NCBI GenBank assembly: GCA_027405735.1 | Contig: JAPEHQ010000007.1 | Span: 2,195,001 to 2,259,000 of the forward strand | Origin: Mucor racemosus | Lineage: Eukaryota > Mucoromycota > Mucoromycetes > Mucorales > Mucoraceae | Direction: 5' to 3' | DNA: 64,000 nt | In this document: one piece after another, positions 1 to 11,321 of the stretch | How the letters are laid out: each line of letters starts with the position of its first letter | How positions within the stretch are numbered: the first letter of the stretch is position 1 | Made by a program: the position numbers and the translations under genes | Notes under the pieces: model-generated | Told to the model about the DNA's origin: nothing | Seen by the model: only the letters and a program-made list of their open reading frames with translations | The model's database searches: none

Positions 1-2
1 CA

Positions 3-1556
3 AACCAGCGCGCTGCTCACGCACAGAAAACCATTGCCAATATGAAACTACAATGCCGCCTTTTTACCGGTCGCTCTGTAACCTACCGCGGTAAAGTAAC
101 TATCATGAATTCACTCATATATTCCAAAATATGGCATATGATCCGTTTATTTAGCTTCTCAAAATCCGAAATGAATCAACTTCAACAAATAGCAGCCTCT
201 TTTATCAACAATAATGCCAAGGTCAGCCGATTTTCATTTGATACCCTCACTTTACCTAGACAACAGGGTGGCCTACAACTAATTGACCCACAACAACAAT
301 CATTAGCACTGCAATGGCGCTGGCTACAATACTTACTACACCCAACTCAACCATCACCAACCCATATGCCTTCAATTCCAATCATTCGTTTTACATTACA
401 TTACATCCTCAGTACTTCCGAATTCCCAACATATCACTGGTCTCTACTATTCCCTCACTGCCGCCCCATCATTCCAAGAACTCATGGGCCTATTGTCAAC
501 CTTCTCCGCGCTGCGGACCATATCACCAATCCTATGCAATACTGTTCTACAGACATCACAACTTGTCTTCAGCTTCCTCTAATACACCTCTTTCTTCCTC
601 AAGTTCTCCCTCATCATCCTAACTATGAACATTATATCACTTCCTCGACTATTCAGCAACATATTCCCAACATCCGCCAGCTTCGCGGATCAGACATTTT
701 TTTCTTCAACAACGACACACTATCCTTTGAATATCACCAAGACTTAACACAGCTCCCTCATCGCCACACCAGTAAAAAAGTCTTGCTACTAATACAAAAT
801 AACCAACTCACTCTACACAAGTTTGTCCTCCACCACTTTGTTACTCAAATCCCCAGAACAATTCCAACTCTCAACAGCTACAATAATAACATCAACGCAT
901 TATCTTCCTTTTTATTATCTAAAATCTCTAACCAATTCAATACAGAAAATTTCTCTTTCATAGTCTCTCCTCCCACCACCTCAGGGTTCAAATCACTCCC
1001 TTCCCCCGCTAAACCACCTCCCTCAACAGTCTTATCCCCAGCAAAATGGCAACAGTTTTGGCGTATCCGAATCCCGTTGAATGCACGCAATACTTGGTAT
1101 AGATTCCTCCACCGTAAAATTACAACACGCGAACGATTACATGAACTCATGCCGGACACTTTCGATCCTTATTGTCCCCTCTGTCCTCGTCGACGTAATC
1201 GCAGAACTGCAACACATAAAGAAACCAACCAACATTTCATGTTTGCTTGTCCAAAGAAACTCCCAATATGGACAACTGCTATTTGCACATATGTCGATCC
1301 CAATTACGCTCACTTCAACTTTCTCCACCTCTCTGCTATCCTTAAACTTGATTCCACCATCCAACGTACCACCACAGTTCCTTTCCAATCTTTATCAATA
1401 TACCAAGTATTTGCATGTATTATACAGGCCATTTGGATTGCCCACTACCGTTTCATATTTGCTGATATCCCTTTTGTTCCCCTTGCTGTCCTCTCCACCA
1501 TTCACAAGAACCTCACTAAACTCAACAATGAAGAGAATTTACATTTAGAATCTTAG
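3..1556 (+). mobile_element. LINE-type (non-LTR) retrotransposon ORF2, 3' part
   Basis: The reading frame is open from the window edge (position 3) to a TAG at 1554-1556, so the 5' part lies outside the window. The visible part resembles the C-terminal, post-catalytic half of non-LTR retrotransposon polyproteins: a connection region beginning near the in-frame Met at 42 (GRSVTYRGKVTIMNSLIYSK, then LPRQQGGLQLIDP and a Trp-rich WRWLQYLL stretch). Near residue 370 there is a CPLC motif followed by HFMFACPKK, a CCHC-like zinc-binding pattern typical of the RVT-linked zinc finger (zf-RVT). The reverse transcriptase catalytic core and any endonuclease would lie upstream. The ORF is uninterrupted, so the copy may be young. 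A short A-rich stretch follows at about 1620-1680. A domesticated gene is possible but less likely. Confidence 0.8.
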
Positions 1557-2570
1557 AACATGCACTATTTACCCAGTCTTACCACTCCCTCCCCATCGGT
1601 TTACAGTAGTAGGACTTTAAATAATGATTTAATTATTTCAATAAAATAGTTTTATCCCTAAAAAAAATTTGTTTAAAAAAATAGACTTTTAAAGAATTTT
1701 CCAGGTGAAATCACATGATTAACATAAAAAAGTGTATTAATAAGACATATGCTATTCATGATGCTCTATGATCTCGTATTTTTGGTTTTGAAATTTTGCA
1801 CACAAAATTATTAGTTATTTGACTTTATGTGGAATTTCAGTTTTTTTAAGTAAAGTCAAAAAATTTGGCTGGCAATCTCAAAATAAACATCTCCATTATA
1901 GAGAACGCTTTATTTCGGTCATATGCATCTCATAAATACCTTAGCAAAAAATCGCGTTTTTCGACTGAAATATCGAAATTTGTAAATTTTGAGATTTTAG
2001 ACGAGGTATAGTAAGGCAAAAATCGAGTTGAATTTGAGATGTGGGAAACATTGCAGAAATGCGTCAGATTGAATCTGACACACGACAGCAACGGTTTGGT
2101 ATGTTTTTGAGCTCTAGAAATGATTGCAATGTATCAAAAACTATTATTCAAAGTACTTATTTAGGCCATTTTTGCTTGATTTGAGGCATTTATTGGGTGC
2201 TGTGTACCTTTCTGATCAGTTCTAGGCACATTTAACCATCTGATCAACTGCCGTGGATAGGTATGAAACAGATTTTCACATTATAATGGGCTGTTGTTAT
2301 TCATCTCGCTTAATATCGTTGATTTCACGGATGAGATACTAATAAAGATCAGTAAAAAGTACACGAAAGAAATAAAAAAAGTATATGAATGAAATGAAAG
2401 GAATAGCTCACTTTTTTTTTACACAAAGTGTGTCTGCAAATAAACTTATTCCCTTAACAGATTCTTAGATATAGAGTCGTATGCATGCAACAGATAAAAT
2501 TTGATTTATGACAAAATTTTTATTTTTAAAAAGATTTACACAATTAATAAGACAAGTCTTGACGAGTTGC
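1557..2570. other. Intergenic, LINE 3' end to eEF1B-gamma
   Basis: AT-rich DNA. It holds the presumed LINE 3' UTR and A-rich end (about 1557-1680) and then the 3' flank of the minus-strand elongation factor gene. No convincing coding or RNA gene is seen. Confidence 0.5.
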
Positions 2571-3972
2571 TTATTTGAAGACCTTACCATCAACACAGTC
2601 ATCGAATTCCCAAGCGAGATACTTGTAGAACTCTTCCTTCTTCTCCTCATATTGAGCGGGCTCAATCTTTTGGAAATCGTAAGATCCGTAATCAGCAGCA
2701 TCATAGATCTCGTAGGGAACTTCTTGACCACGAATGACCCAGTAACCAGAGATGGTGTTGTTGTTGTTCTCACCACGGACAATCATGGAACCGAAAGCAT
2801 ACTTGTGAGCACGTTCGAGACGAGCGTAGAAACCACCGATCAAGTTGTTAGACATGAAAGTCAAGGTTAATTCATCGTTATACTTGTAATCAACCTTCCA
2901 GATAGAGTAACCCTCATTGTCAAAGTTTTCCCAGAACCACTTGATAGCATCCTTGGTATCGTTGTTGGAGTACTCACGCTTCCAGGCATCCATGATGAAC
3001 TTGGAAGGGGGCAACAAATCCAACTTGGACTTGGGCTTGGGAGCAGGCTTGGCCTCTTCCTCGGCGTCGGCGGCCTTGGGTGCAGCTTCCTTCTTCTTGG
3101 GAGTTTCCTTGGGGGCAGCAGCCTTCTTCTCCTTCTTGGGGGGAGTGTACTTGAGGGGAGTCTCACAGAGTTCGACTTCACCGAGGTACTTTTTGAAGAC
3201 AGCCTTACCGGCAACGGTGGTGTAGTAACGAGTAACGTTCTTGATATCAGCACGGAAAGTCTTGTCAAAAACGGTCTTGAAACCAAGAACGAGAGCAGCG
3301 ACAAGAGTGATATCAGCAAAAGTGATGGATTCACCAACGAGGTAAGTCTTGGATTCAAGAACCTTGTTAAGAGCAAGCAAAGCACGCTTGACTTTTTCGG
3401 TAGCAGCATCAACATTAGGCTTCATGTACATGTAGTAGCCCATGAGAGGGTAGACCCAGCTACCAAGGTTGGTGTTGATCTCATTCTCGGCAAAGAGAGT
3501 CCATTGGAAGACCTCGGCCTTCTCAGCAGCGGTGGAACCGAGGAGAGGGTTGTTTTCCTTTTGAGCAGCAGCTATAAGAAAATATTTAATGACAATTCAC
3601 AAAATAAATCTAATTATATTTACCATAGTAAGCAATAGAAGAAGACTCGAAAAGGTTGACCTCAGAGGACTCGAGAACGGGGACCTTACCTAAGGGGAAC
3701 TTGGCCAAGAATTCGGGAGTAACATCCTTGGCAATATCAAAAGCCTCGACGTTGAATTCAACACCACTGAGTTCAGCCTATTTAACAAATGATTAACACA
3801 TCATATACCACTGATAAATCATTCTACCATTTTTAATACTTACAGCAATTTGAGCCTTAGCAACACGAGGGTTTTGGGGGTAAGATTTGATGGTCTATTT
3901 ATTACATTAAATGTTAATTATTTTTCATTTTTTGATGGTTATCATGATTATGCTTACACCGAGGGGAGCCAT
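2571..3972 (-). CDS. TEF4: Translation elongation factor eEF1B gamma subunit
   Basis: Four exons read on the minus strand: about 3958-3972, 3844-3894, 3623-3777 and 2571-3571, giving about 406 residues. The first coding exon is 15 nt and encodes MAPLG; the next gives TIKSYPQNPRVAKAQIA, the first strand and helix of a GST-like fold. The GST-like domain (about residues 1-200, with PEFLAKFPLGKVPVLE and ITFADITLVAAL) is followed by a Lys/Ala/Pro/Glu linker (KKEKKAAAPKETPKKKEAAP) and the conserved EF1G C-terminal domain (KSKLDLLPPSKFIMDAWKRE, WENFD, FMSNNLIGGF, YWVIRGQEVPYEI). The family scaffolds eEF1B, which exchanges GDP for GTP on eEF1A. GC content and codon use are richer than in neighbouring DNA, as expected for a highly expressed gene. 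Yeast has two paralogues, TEF4 and CAM1; the symbol is by analogy. Confidence 0.95.
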
Positions 3973-4960
3973 TGTGAAAATTAAAGGTAATTAAAGGTGA
4001 AGGACCTGGATCAAATTTTTTCTTTTTTCGCTGTAGATGTTTAGAATTCAACCTGCCAAAATGACTTTCAGTCACATGAAGCTATATTGTTGACAAAATT
4101 AAGTAAATGTCAACGCCACCAGGATCAGTAAATGAAATAATTCAAGGCCGAAATAATGTTTGTTTTGTTTAATTTGAGAGCAAGCGAGCATGGCGTATGA
4201 GTATCTGAAGGTTTTCATTTAAAAAAATAGAATTCAATACACATTTGACTGTAAAACACATTTGAAAGTTTGATTAGGCATTTATCAAGGCCTGGCCAAT
4301 TGATGTACAAACCAAAATACTGTGCTTTCAACAACCGTTAGATATTCTATGAGGAACACTCTCTTACCTCTTGATTATTAAGACAACACATACAGTTTCA
4401 CAAAATTGCTGTTGTATGGCGTAATCTCTCATGGCGCAATCTCTCATGGCGCCATCATTTATGCCATAACTGTGCTACATTGCTCTGCGAAGAGTTTGAT
4501 TATGTATCAGAAAATTTATTAACAAACTTTTAGATATAGTTAGGTTTAAGCATCAAAATATCTCACCAACCATACATATCGTTCATAAATTATATAGCGT
4601 CTCTCACGGTTATACGCTCATTTCTTAAAATGTACCTGTTTTTATATACATAATGCAGATTAAGTTTACTTGTTTCATTTCTATTAAACAATTTTCATTT
4701 ATCATGTCGAGTTTGCTTGTAAATTTCAATTAGTTGATAAGTATATGAGAACGCCATTCAAAGTTATTTGAGGTTTTTCATATTGATTTGAAGGACAAGT
4801 TGCCACTACTCTGTACCTGACAGACTGAAAAAAAACCCCCCTTTCACATTCCGAATGTTAGACCCCAGAGATTTTTTTTAAATTTTTTTTTTTTCGGCAC
4901 ACTTTTGATATTTGGAGGTACCCTCTTCAATATAATTGCTATATTTTGAAGAAACGTAGA
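3973..4960. other. Upstream region of eEF1B-gamma
   Basis: Non-coding. The proximal 200 bp should hold the eEF1B-gamma promoter. At 4421-4457 there is a short degenerate tandem of ATGGCG(C/T)AATCTCTC ending in the palindrome ATGGCGCCAT. Nothing else is recognised. Confidence 0.4.
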
Positions 4961-4964
4961 GTAT

Positions 4965-6850
4965 TCGGCTTATTGTGAAATAATTTAGGAATACGCTGCG
5001 AAGATTGAATATATTCATCTCAAAATCTTTGCTTATTCGAGTGATTGTGCTTTGGCAAGCTATATCTGGTTTAAGTGCTTAATTCCGTAAATCAGATATA
5101 TACAAGAGATGAGTACTAATAAAACTTCGGCTTGAAAACCTTTTTTACTTGCAAGCTATACTTGGTAACGGAAGAAACGTTGCTAGGCATACTTGCTAAT
5201 ACGTCAAAATGAGCTATGGCCTGTAGATGATGTGAAATGGATGGGGTATTGTAAATAACAGAATAACTTTTGTTGCTATAATGTACTGAGATTAAGCCGT
5301 TATCGTTGAACTTGTTCCTTCTATAAATATCTTTTAGTAATGAAAAATACTCTTTATTTCATTTTTTATTGTAGACACGAAACAGTTAAACTTCAAAATC
5401 TTTCATTGTGGGTCTTTTTAATTAAGCAATCAATAGAAAAATGTATTTACTTCATGGAAGAGCATCATGTTTGATTTTGCTACACTCTATAATTGACGAA
5501 TCATATTGACTAGCTCTGACACTTGGAAAAGATTACACTCCACCAGTTATAAAATGGATTTTGGTTTTTTTTATAAGCATCTACTCAAATTTTCATTATT
5601 TTCATTCTTCAAAATCAGACTGTGCCATTTTTTCTATAACTAACCTCATAATAAACATTTTTTAGGATATACTTTAGACACTACTAAACAGACATGAATT
5701 GATCGCATTATGCTAGCTATTCCTAAATTTATTTTATATCTCACAAAAGACTCAAAAACACGTAAAATTCACTGCTTTTACCTTGAAAACTGGGTCTCAC
5801 TTTTCATCCCTGCCCAACTTTTTTTTTCACTAAAGAACACCAAGAAAAAATATATGCCAATGCACCTGAGATGTTCAGCTTTAATTCAAAAATAAGTGTC
5901 CGGAAATATCCTATTTTTTGCAGTTGATATTAATTTTTCAGTGCTAATGTTTCAGATTTTTTACGCGTATTTCACTGCTAAAGAATTGAAAACTTTGAGG
6001 CTTCATATCTCTGCAAAAAATTAAGCTATTCTAATACTTTCAAATAATAAAACTTACTTGTTTTATGGTACTTTATAACATATTTCAGTATAAAAAAATT
6101 CTGAGCACTTTTATTTTTTTTCGTTTTCTTTGGCATTTATATAGTAGATTTCAAAATATTGGATAAATTGAGCAACATTTTTTTTGCATTCATGTCATTA
6201 AGCTCGTTGAGCTCTCTCAGACCCAATTTAGTTTTTTTCAAAATATTGATTTTTCGTGGAGATATCCTCAAAAATGTGTACAAAGAGATACCATCGTTTC
6301 TAGCTTCCATTTTCCCCTTGTATACCCTCGTCCAAAATTCTGGAATTGAAAAAAAGCTAACAAAAATCTCGTTTTCTCTACGAATACTTTAGCTAAAAGG
6401 TTCCGTAATAGCTTGATCAATAGATAATGTTTTTGCGCATCACCTCAATTAGTTATATTTTAAATATGTTTATAAAAAGTGATGTGTATCTTCAAAAAAC
6501 CCCCAAAAATTCAATTGCATTTTACGCAAAATTTGATGTGAAACATTTTTTTGATTTTTATTTAGATGGATGCAGAATTAAAAACTGTACAAGAATTATT
6601 TAATAGTCTAGTTCAACTTACTTTGCAGTTCAGGAGCACTTAAACGATTTTGTTTTTTTAATCATTTTTCGTCCATTTTTTAAAATAAATTTTGGAACGT
6701 CGTTATAATAGGTTTTAAGCTGTGATAAGAACTATTATTTTGAATATCTCGATGAAAAATCAATATTTTTGGCTGAAACAAAAAATACAGAGTAGCAATC
6801 AAGTAGATCTATCTTGTGAATACAGAAATTAAGCCCTGAATAATGAGTTT
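4965..6850 (+). repeat. Dispersed non-coding repeat, copy R1
   Basis: Aligns by eye with R3 (about 19,150-21,525), R4 (about 32,035-33,300) and, inverted, R2 (8,117-10,150). Shared landmarks in order are TACGCTGCGAAGATTG (4993), ACTCCACCAGTTATAAAATGG (5539), CTTCAAAATCAG (5610), AAAATATTGATTTTTCGTGG (6240), TATACCCTCGTCCAAAATT (6322) and GCAGAATTAAAAACTG (6571). There is no ORF of meaningful length and no obvious terminal repeats, so it is either a degenerate or a non-autonomous element. Boundaries are approximate. Confidence 0.7.
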
Positions 6851-8116
6851 TGAGTTTTAAAAGATAATAAACTATTATTTACAACTGCAGAAAACAAAGA
6901 AAAACCCCCATCTTTGCGAGTATTGATCCAATTAATTTCCAATTATACATGATGGTAGATTTAAATATACATATCCTGTATAAAAGTTTATATTTCTATT
7001 TTTACAAATCACTGTAAATTGAGAAGACCATCAGCAAAACATGATATTTCAATCCAATAAAACCACCACCTGTGGATTACATCCATTTAGATCTCCATTT
7101 CATCTGGTGTCTAACTTGAATTACCGCTGGGATAAATCAGGAATCACTTTGATTTGACATGTCTGATTGATACAGCAAGTAATCTTATAACCGAGATGTG
7201 CATACTAGCAAATTATAATTATTGACCTGAATCATAAATACACCATTATTCGTTCAATATGGCCTGATTTCATTCATGATAAAATCAGGACCTAAAGATA
7301 TCGGGTAGATTATGGAAATGGCATGTTCCTATCTGTTCTCATTGATTTATAATATAGATTAGAAATTGTGTATAAATAGAAGGACATCTTCCTCTCAAAG
7401 AAGAGTCAACTAAGTTCTACTTGATAATAAAAGCCTAACGTTACAGTATCTAGTCGGATTCCTATTGTTTTTTTTTACACTTTTTTTCCGTGAATATCTT
7501 TACCTGTTCCACACCACCTGTTGTGCCCTATATTTTTATGTTTGATAAATAATACTTAAAAAAAGAATACAATTAAAGGAGAATGAGTATTGAATCAGTT
7601 CTTCAACAACTGTATAATAAAAGCAAGATATCGTTTATTTAGATATAAAAGTATGGTCTTTTATATTGATTTGACATTGAGATCCTAAGATGTAATTTAA
7701 GTCATTATTAAACCATTGGATTTATTTGTTAGTAATCTATGGATATAAATGGATCAATCATGATTTAACCGTTCTTGCAGAACTTGTGAGTTGCTTTGTT
7801 TCAATGCTGCGCTAATTGTGCTTGGATGTTGATTTGATAGCTACTCGATTGATTAACCGCTGGGATGAAATAATATGGTGTCATAATTGAGGTCCAAGCG
7901 TTCTTGACAATTGCTGGATAAACTTAGTACGCTAGGAGTTTCTTATATTCGATATCAAGATTTTGCACTTCAATACAACATGTCGTAGTCAATAGATTAT
8001 AAGATGTATTGATAATGTAGACGGTGATAAAGTATGATACTAGGTGGTATATGTATAACAGACGGCACAATTATCCATCTATCTAGCCATTATTAAACCT
8101 TCTATCTGCATTTTTT
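6851..8116. other. Gene-free spacer with LTR-like sequence
   Basis: About 7,070-7,520 resembles about 8,770-9,230 in the same orientation: a CATTT(C/T)ATCTG stretch, a TATAAATAG or TATAAAGAC box, a CAAGTAGAACTT-like or AGTTCTACTTG-like patch, and then TTCCTATTGTTTTTTTT with TTTTTTCCGTG. The TATA box followed by AATAAAAG (7,427) suggests a diverged LTR or other promoter-bearing repeat. No gene is seen. Confidence 0.4.
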
Positions 8117-10150
8117 GTAGGGAAAACGAGATTTTCGTTATTTTTTTTCAAATTAAAAATTCGGGATGAGGGTATAAAAGGAAAAAGTTGAAGCTAGAAA
8201 CAAAAGTATCTCTTTGTACACATTTTTGAGAATATCTCCACAAAAAATTAATATTTTAAAAAGAACTAAAATGGATTCAGTAGAACTAAACAAGTTCATT
8301 GACATGAATGTAAAAAATATACTGCTTAATAATCTAACAAATATTCTTTAATTTGCTACAAAAACCTCAAAAAATGGACATACAATGGTAAAAAAAAAAA
8401 AGTGCTCTGATTTTTTTCCATACTTGAATATGTTATAATAGAGTATTTTAAACCACATAAGTTTTATTATTAAAGATTGCTAGTACTGTATTATATCTTG
8501 ATTTTTTGTAGAAATATTCAGGTTTGAAGTTTTGATTTTTAGCAGTGAAATACCTGTGAAATATGAAACATTAGGACGAGAAAAGTTATATAAACTGTAA
8601 AAAATAGGATACTTCCGGATACTTATTTTGATTAAAGTTGAGCATGGATGAAAAGTTGGCCCTAGTTTTTAAGGAAAAAGGGAAAAGCAGTAAATTCTAC
8701 TTGCTTTGAGTCTTCTTCATAAGAAGATACAAAATGAATTTAGGAGCAAGTAGCATTATGGAATATGCACATATTTATCTACTCTATTAATCTCCATTTT
8801 ATCTGATTCTCAATTAAAGTACAGCTGGCATGAATAGATATAATATGACTAAATGGTATATGCTGATTTAAACTAATATAAACTTTTTACCGAGCTTCGA
8901 TCCTAGCAGCTTATAGTTAAAGGTCAATCAACATAATATGGATCTAATCACATTATTATAATCAAGGGCCCATGAACTCTATGAATACGCCGATTGGTTA
9001 CTACCAAGACTTACGTATATCTGACAAGGGGTATTATGGTATTATTGGCTATGTATGGAGGACCTAGGAATGTTTACCTAATTTCTCTGATAAAAACTAT
9101 ATAAAGACATTTATTTACTACAAGAGTCCTCAAGTAGAACTTAATCTGGTAATAGAACCATAATGTTATATAACCGAATTCCTATTGTTTTTTTTTATAT
9201 TTGTTTTTTTCCGTGCGTGAATATCCTCATTCATATGTTCCACAAGTGATCTATCAGAATTAGGAATTACCGAGTTACCAATTTAGAACATCTGTCAAAC
9301 CATGATGTTCAACATGCAAGTCAAGCAAAGTCATATTCCATGTGTCTATCATCATGCTACTATTAAATCATAGAAGCATGATTCCAATATATCCACACAA
9401 TATCCAAATGCTCATTCTAATTATATTATCACTCACATTTAATACACTCATTCAATTAGTATATAAACCCCCTCTAGAAGCTCATAATAAAACGGTACTT
9501 TTTCATTTGATTAATTTTATACGATTTACCTTTCGATAAATCAACAAGCATAATAATGCGACCAATTTATACCTATTTAGTAATATCTAACGTATATCCC
9601 AAAAAGTATTTAGGATGAAGTCAGTTATACAAAGAAGGGCACGCTCCAAATTTTGAAGATTGAAAACAATGCAAATTCAAATTTTGCTCGAGCAGGTACC
9701 TACAAAAAAAAAAAAAAAAATACAAAATCCATTTTAATTTATGGAGTGTAACTTTTTCTGAGTATCTGAGTTTTAATGTTTGTCAGCTATAGAGTGTTAC
9801 TTTAATCAAACTAGGAGTAATTTTGTAAATCGATGGTTATTGAATGTAAATGTTTAGCTTCTACAATAATAAAAAATATATAGAAAACTATTTTTTTTAT
9901 TATCATAAATGTTTTTAAAAGGAGTAAATTCAATGACAAAGGCTTAATTTCAATACATCGTAACAACAAAGACTATTCTACTACTTACAGTGCCCAAATT
10001 ATCTTGCAATTCGATGTCTGAATTTAATACTAGTTACTGTAAGCCTAGAAATGTAAAATAATTTCGTAATACGCTTCATTTCTTTAACCTACAGCAATTC
10101 TATTGGAGAGTGGAGCTCCAGCATCAGGAGTGGGGATGTTCTCAAGCCGA
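8117..10150 (-). repeat. Dispersed non-coding repeat, inverted copy R2
   Basis: Reverse-complement relative of R1 and R3. 8,120-8,758 matches R1 about 6,390-5,710; 9,553-9,790 matches 19,850-20,040; 9,910-10,150 matches the start of R3 (AAGGCTTAAT at 9,940; AACCTACAGCAATTCTATT at 10,087). It is interrupted by foreign sequence at about 8,759-9,552, and part of the R3 equivalent (19,360-19,680) is missing. Confidence 0.65.
8759..9552 (+). mobile_element. LTR-like insertion nested in repeat R2
   Basis: R2 is collinear with R1 on both sides but split here at the GCATTATG site. The intervening roughly 790 bp begins TGGAATATG and ends near CAACAAGCA, that is, TG...CA as in LTRs. It contains TATAAAGAC (9,100), a second TATATAAACC (9,460) and AATAAAACGG (9,486), and shares blocks with 7,070-7,520. 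Diverged copies of the CATTAT site flank it, compatible with a target duplication. No internal ORF is present, so it may be a solo LTR. Exact ends are uncertain. Confidence 0.4.
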
Positions 10151-11080
10151 GCTTATAATAATAAATTTGGTTGGCAAAACCTGACCTGACAGCAATGCTA
10201 ATCAGAAGTGTGCCTGATTTATTCAGATTCTGCACATTTTCTCGATGAGAGTCAGTATTTCTTTGCAAAATAAAAACTGCATCGATATATTTACGAAACT
10301 CTACTATATTCACACTCAAGAGTTAGCTTTATTTTATAACGATGTTGACAGAACTCTTAGATTCTTCCAGATTGTGCGATTTCGTATAGCTATATATGCG
10401 AATTTGAATTATGGACATAGAGCTGCTCCATAGACACTGAAAACCTACGAAACTTAAAAACATTTGGGGTTCAATGTTGAACAAGATACAAACGCATGTT
10501 ACATCATTTCCTTATTTTGAAGATTTTATATAGATGCTGCAGTAGATTCAAAGTACCCTTACAGTTTACTTTTTCAAGAGAATAATATTGAGAATCTACA
10601 CACCACGTACTGCATAATGCTCAGTTGTATAACAAGTATTCTGTATCCTGTTGGTATCATTTGATTAAATATTTGTGCTATTAGCATGGGGGTACACTCC
10701 GGTTTCTCGCACATTTTAATTATGCAATGATGGTTAATTAATAAACCGAGATATTTTTATTTATAGATTTTCAAAGAAGAGCAAAAGAAAAGATAGGGGG
10801 GGGGGGCTGGATGCTTTTTTGTTAAAGAAATTTTTTTCTGTTTCCTTCTTCCTTTTTTTTTTTTGTTTTCCTTTTTACTTTCCTTATAATAGCTTCAAGA
10901 ATACCTAAATAACAAGGAAAAATGAAAGACTCATGCTATGGTGAATATATAATTCTATAGTTTTATTATTATTTTATAAAGAAATAAAAAAGAAATGGGT
11001 ATAAAACAGTAATTTTCTTGATATTTTTATTTACCTGAATGTAGTTGGATTTTGATTGGATAATCACATACCTTTGACCT

Positions 11081-11113
<33 letters not shown>

Positions 11114-11321
11114 AGTATATTTGAAAAAAGAGAGAGAGGAAAGAGGTGAAAATAGAGCTGAAAATGACCTAAAAAAATATTTTTATTTCTCTTTTTATCT
11201 TGTTTATTAACCTTGCTTTTCATTTCTCGCTTTCTCTTTCTTTTCCTGATAACCAATTTCTTTCAATTTCACCTTTAATTCATTCCATTCGATCAAAGAA
11301 AATATTTTCATTAAAATCTCA
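10151..11321. other. Intergenic, upstream of PHD-finger gene
   Basis: AT-rich spacer with a short run of G (10,796-10,807) and a 30-nt run of A (11,081-11,110). A GGGGGTACACTCCGG patch at 10,687 resembles the GGGGGCACGCTCCG motif of the repeat family. The promoter of the PHD gene should lie in the last few hundred bases. No gene is seen. Confidence 0.4.

Noticed and set aside
2867..3415. Long antisense/alternate-frame ORFs over eEF1B-gamma
   Set aside because: Low-complexity Arg/Leu/Ser products of a shifted frame in a strongly biased gene; the real frame is unambiguous.
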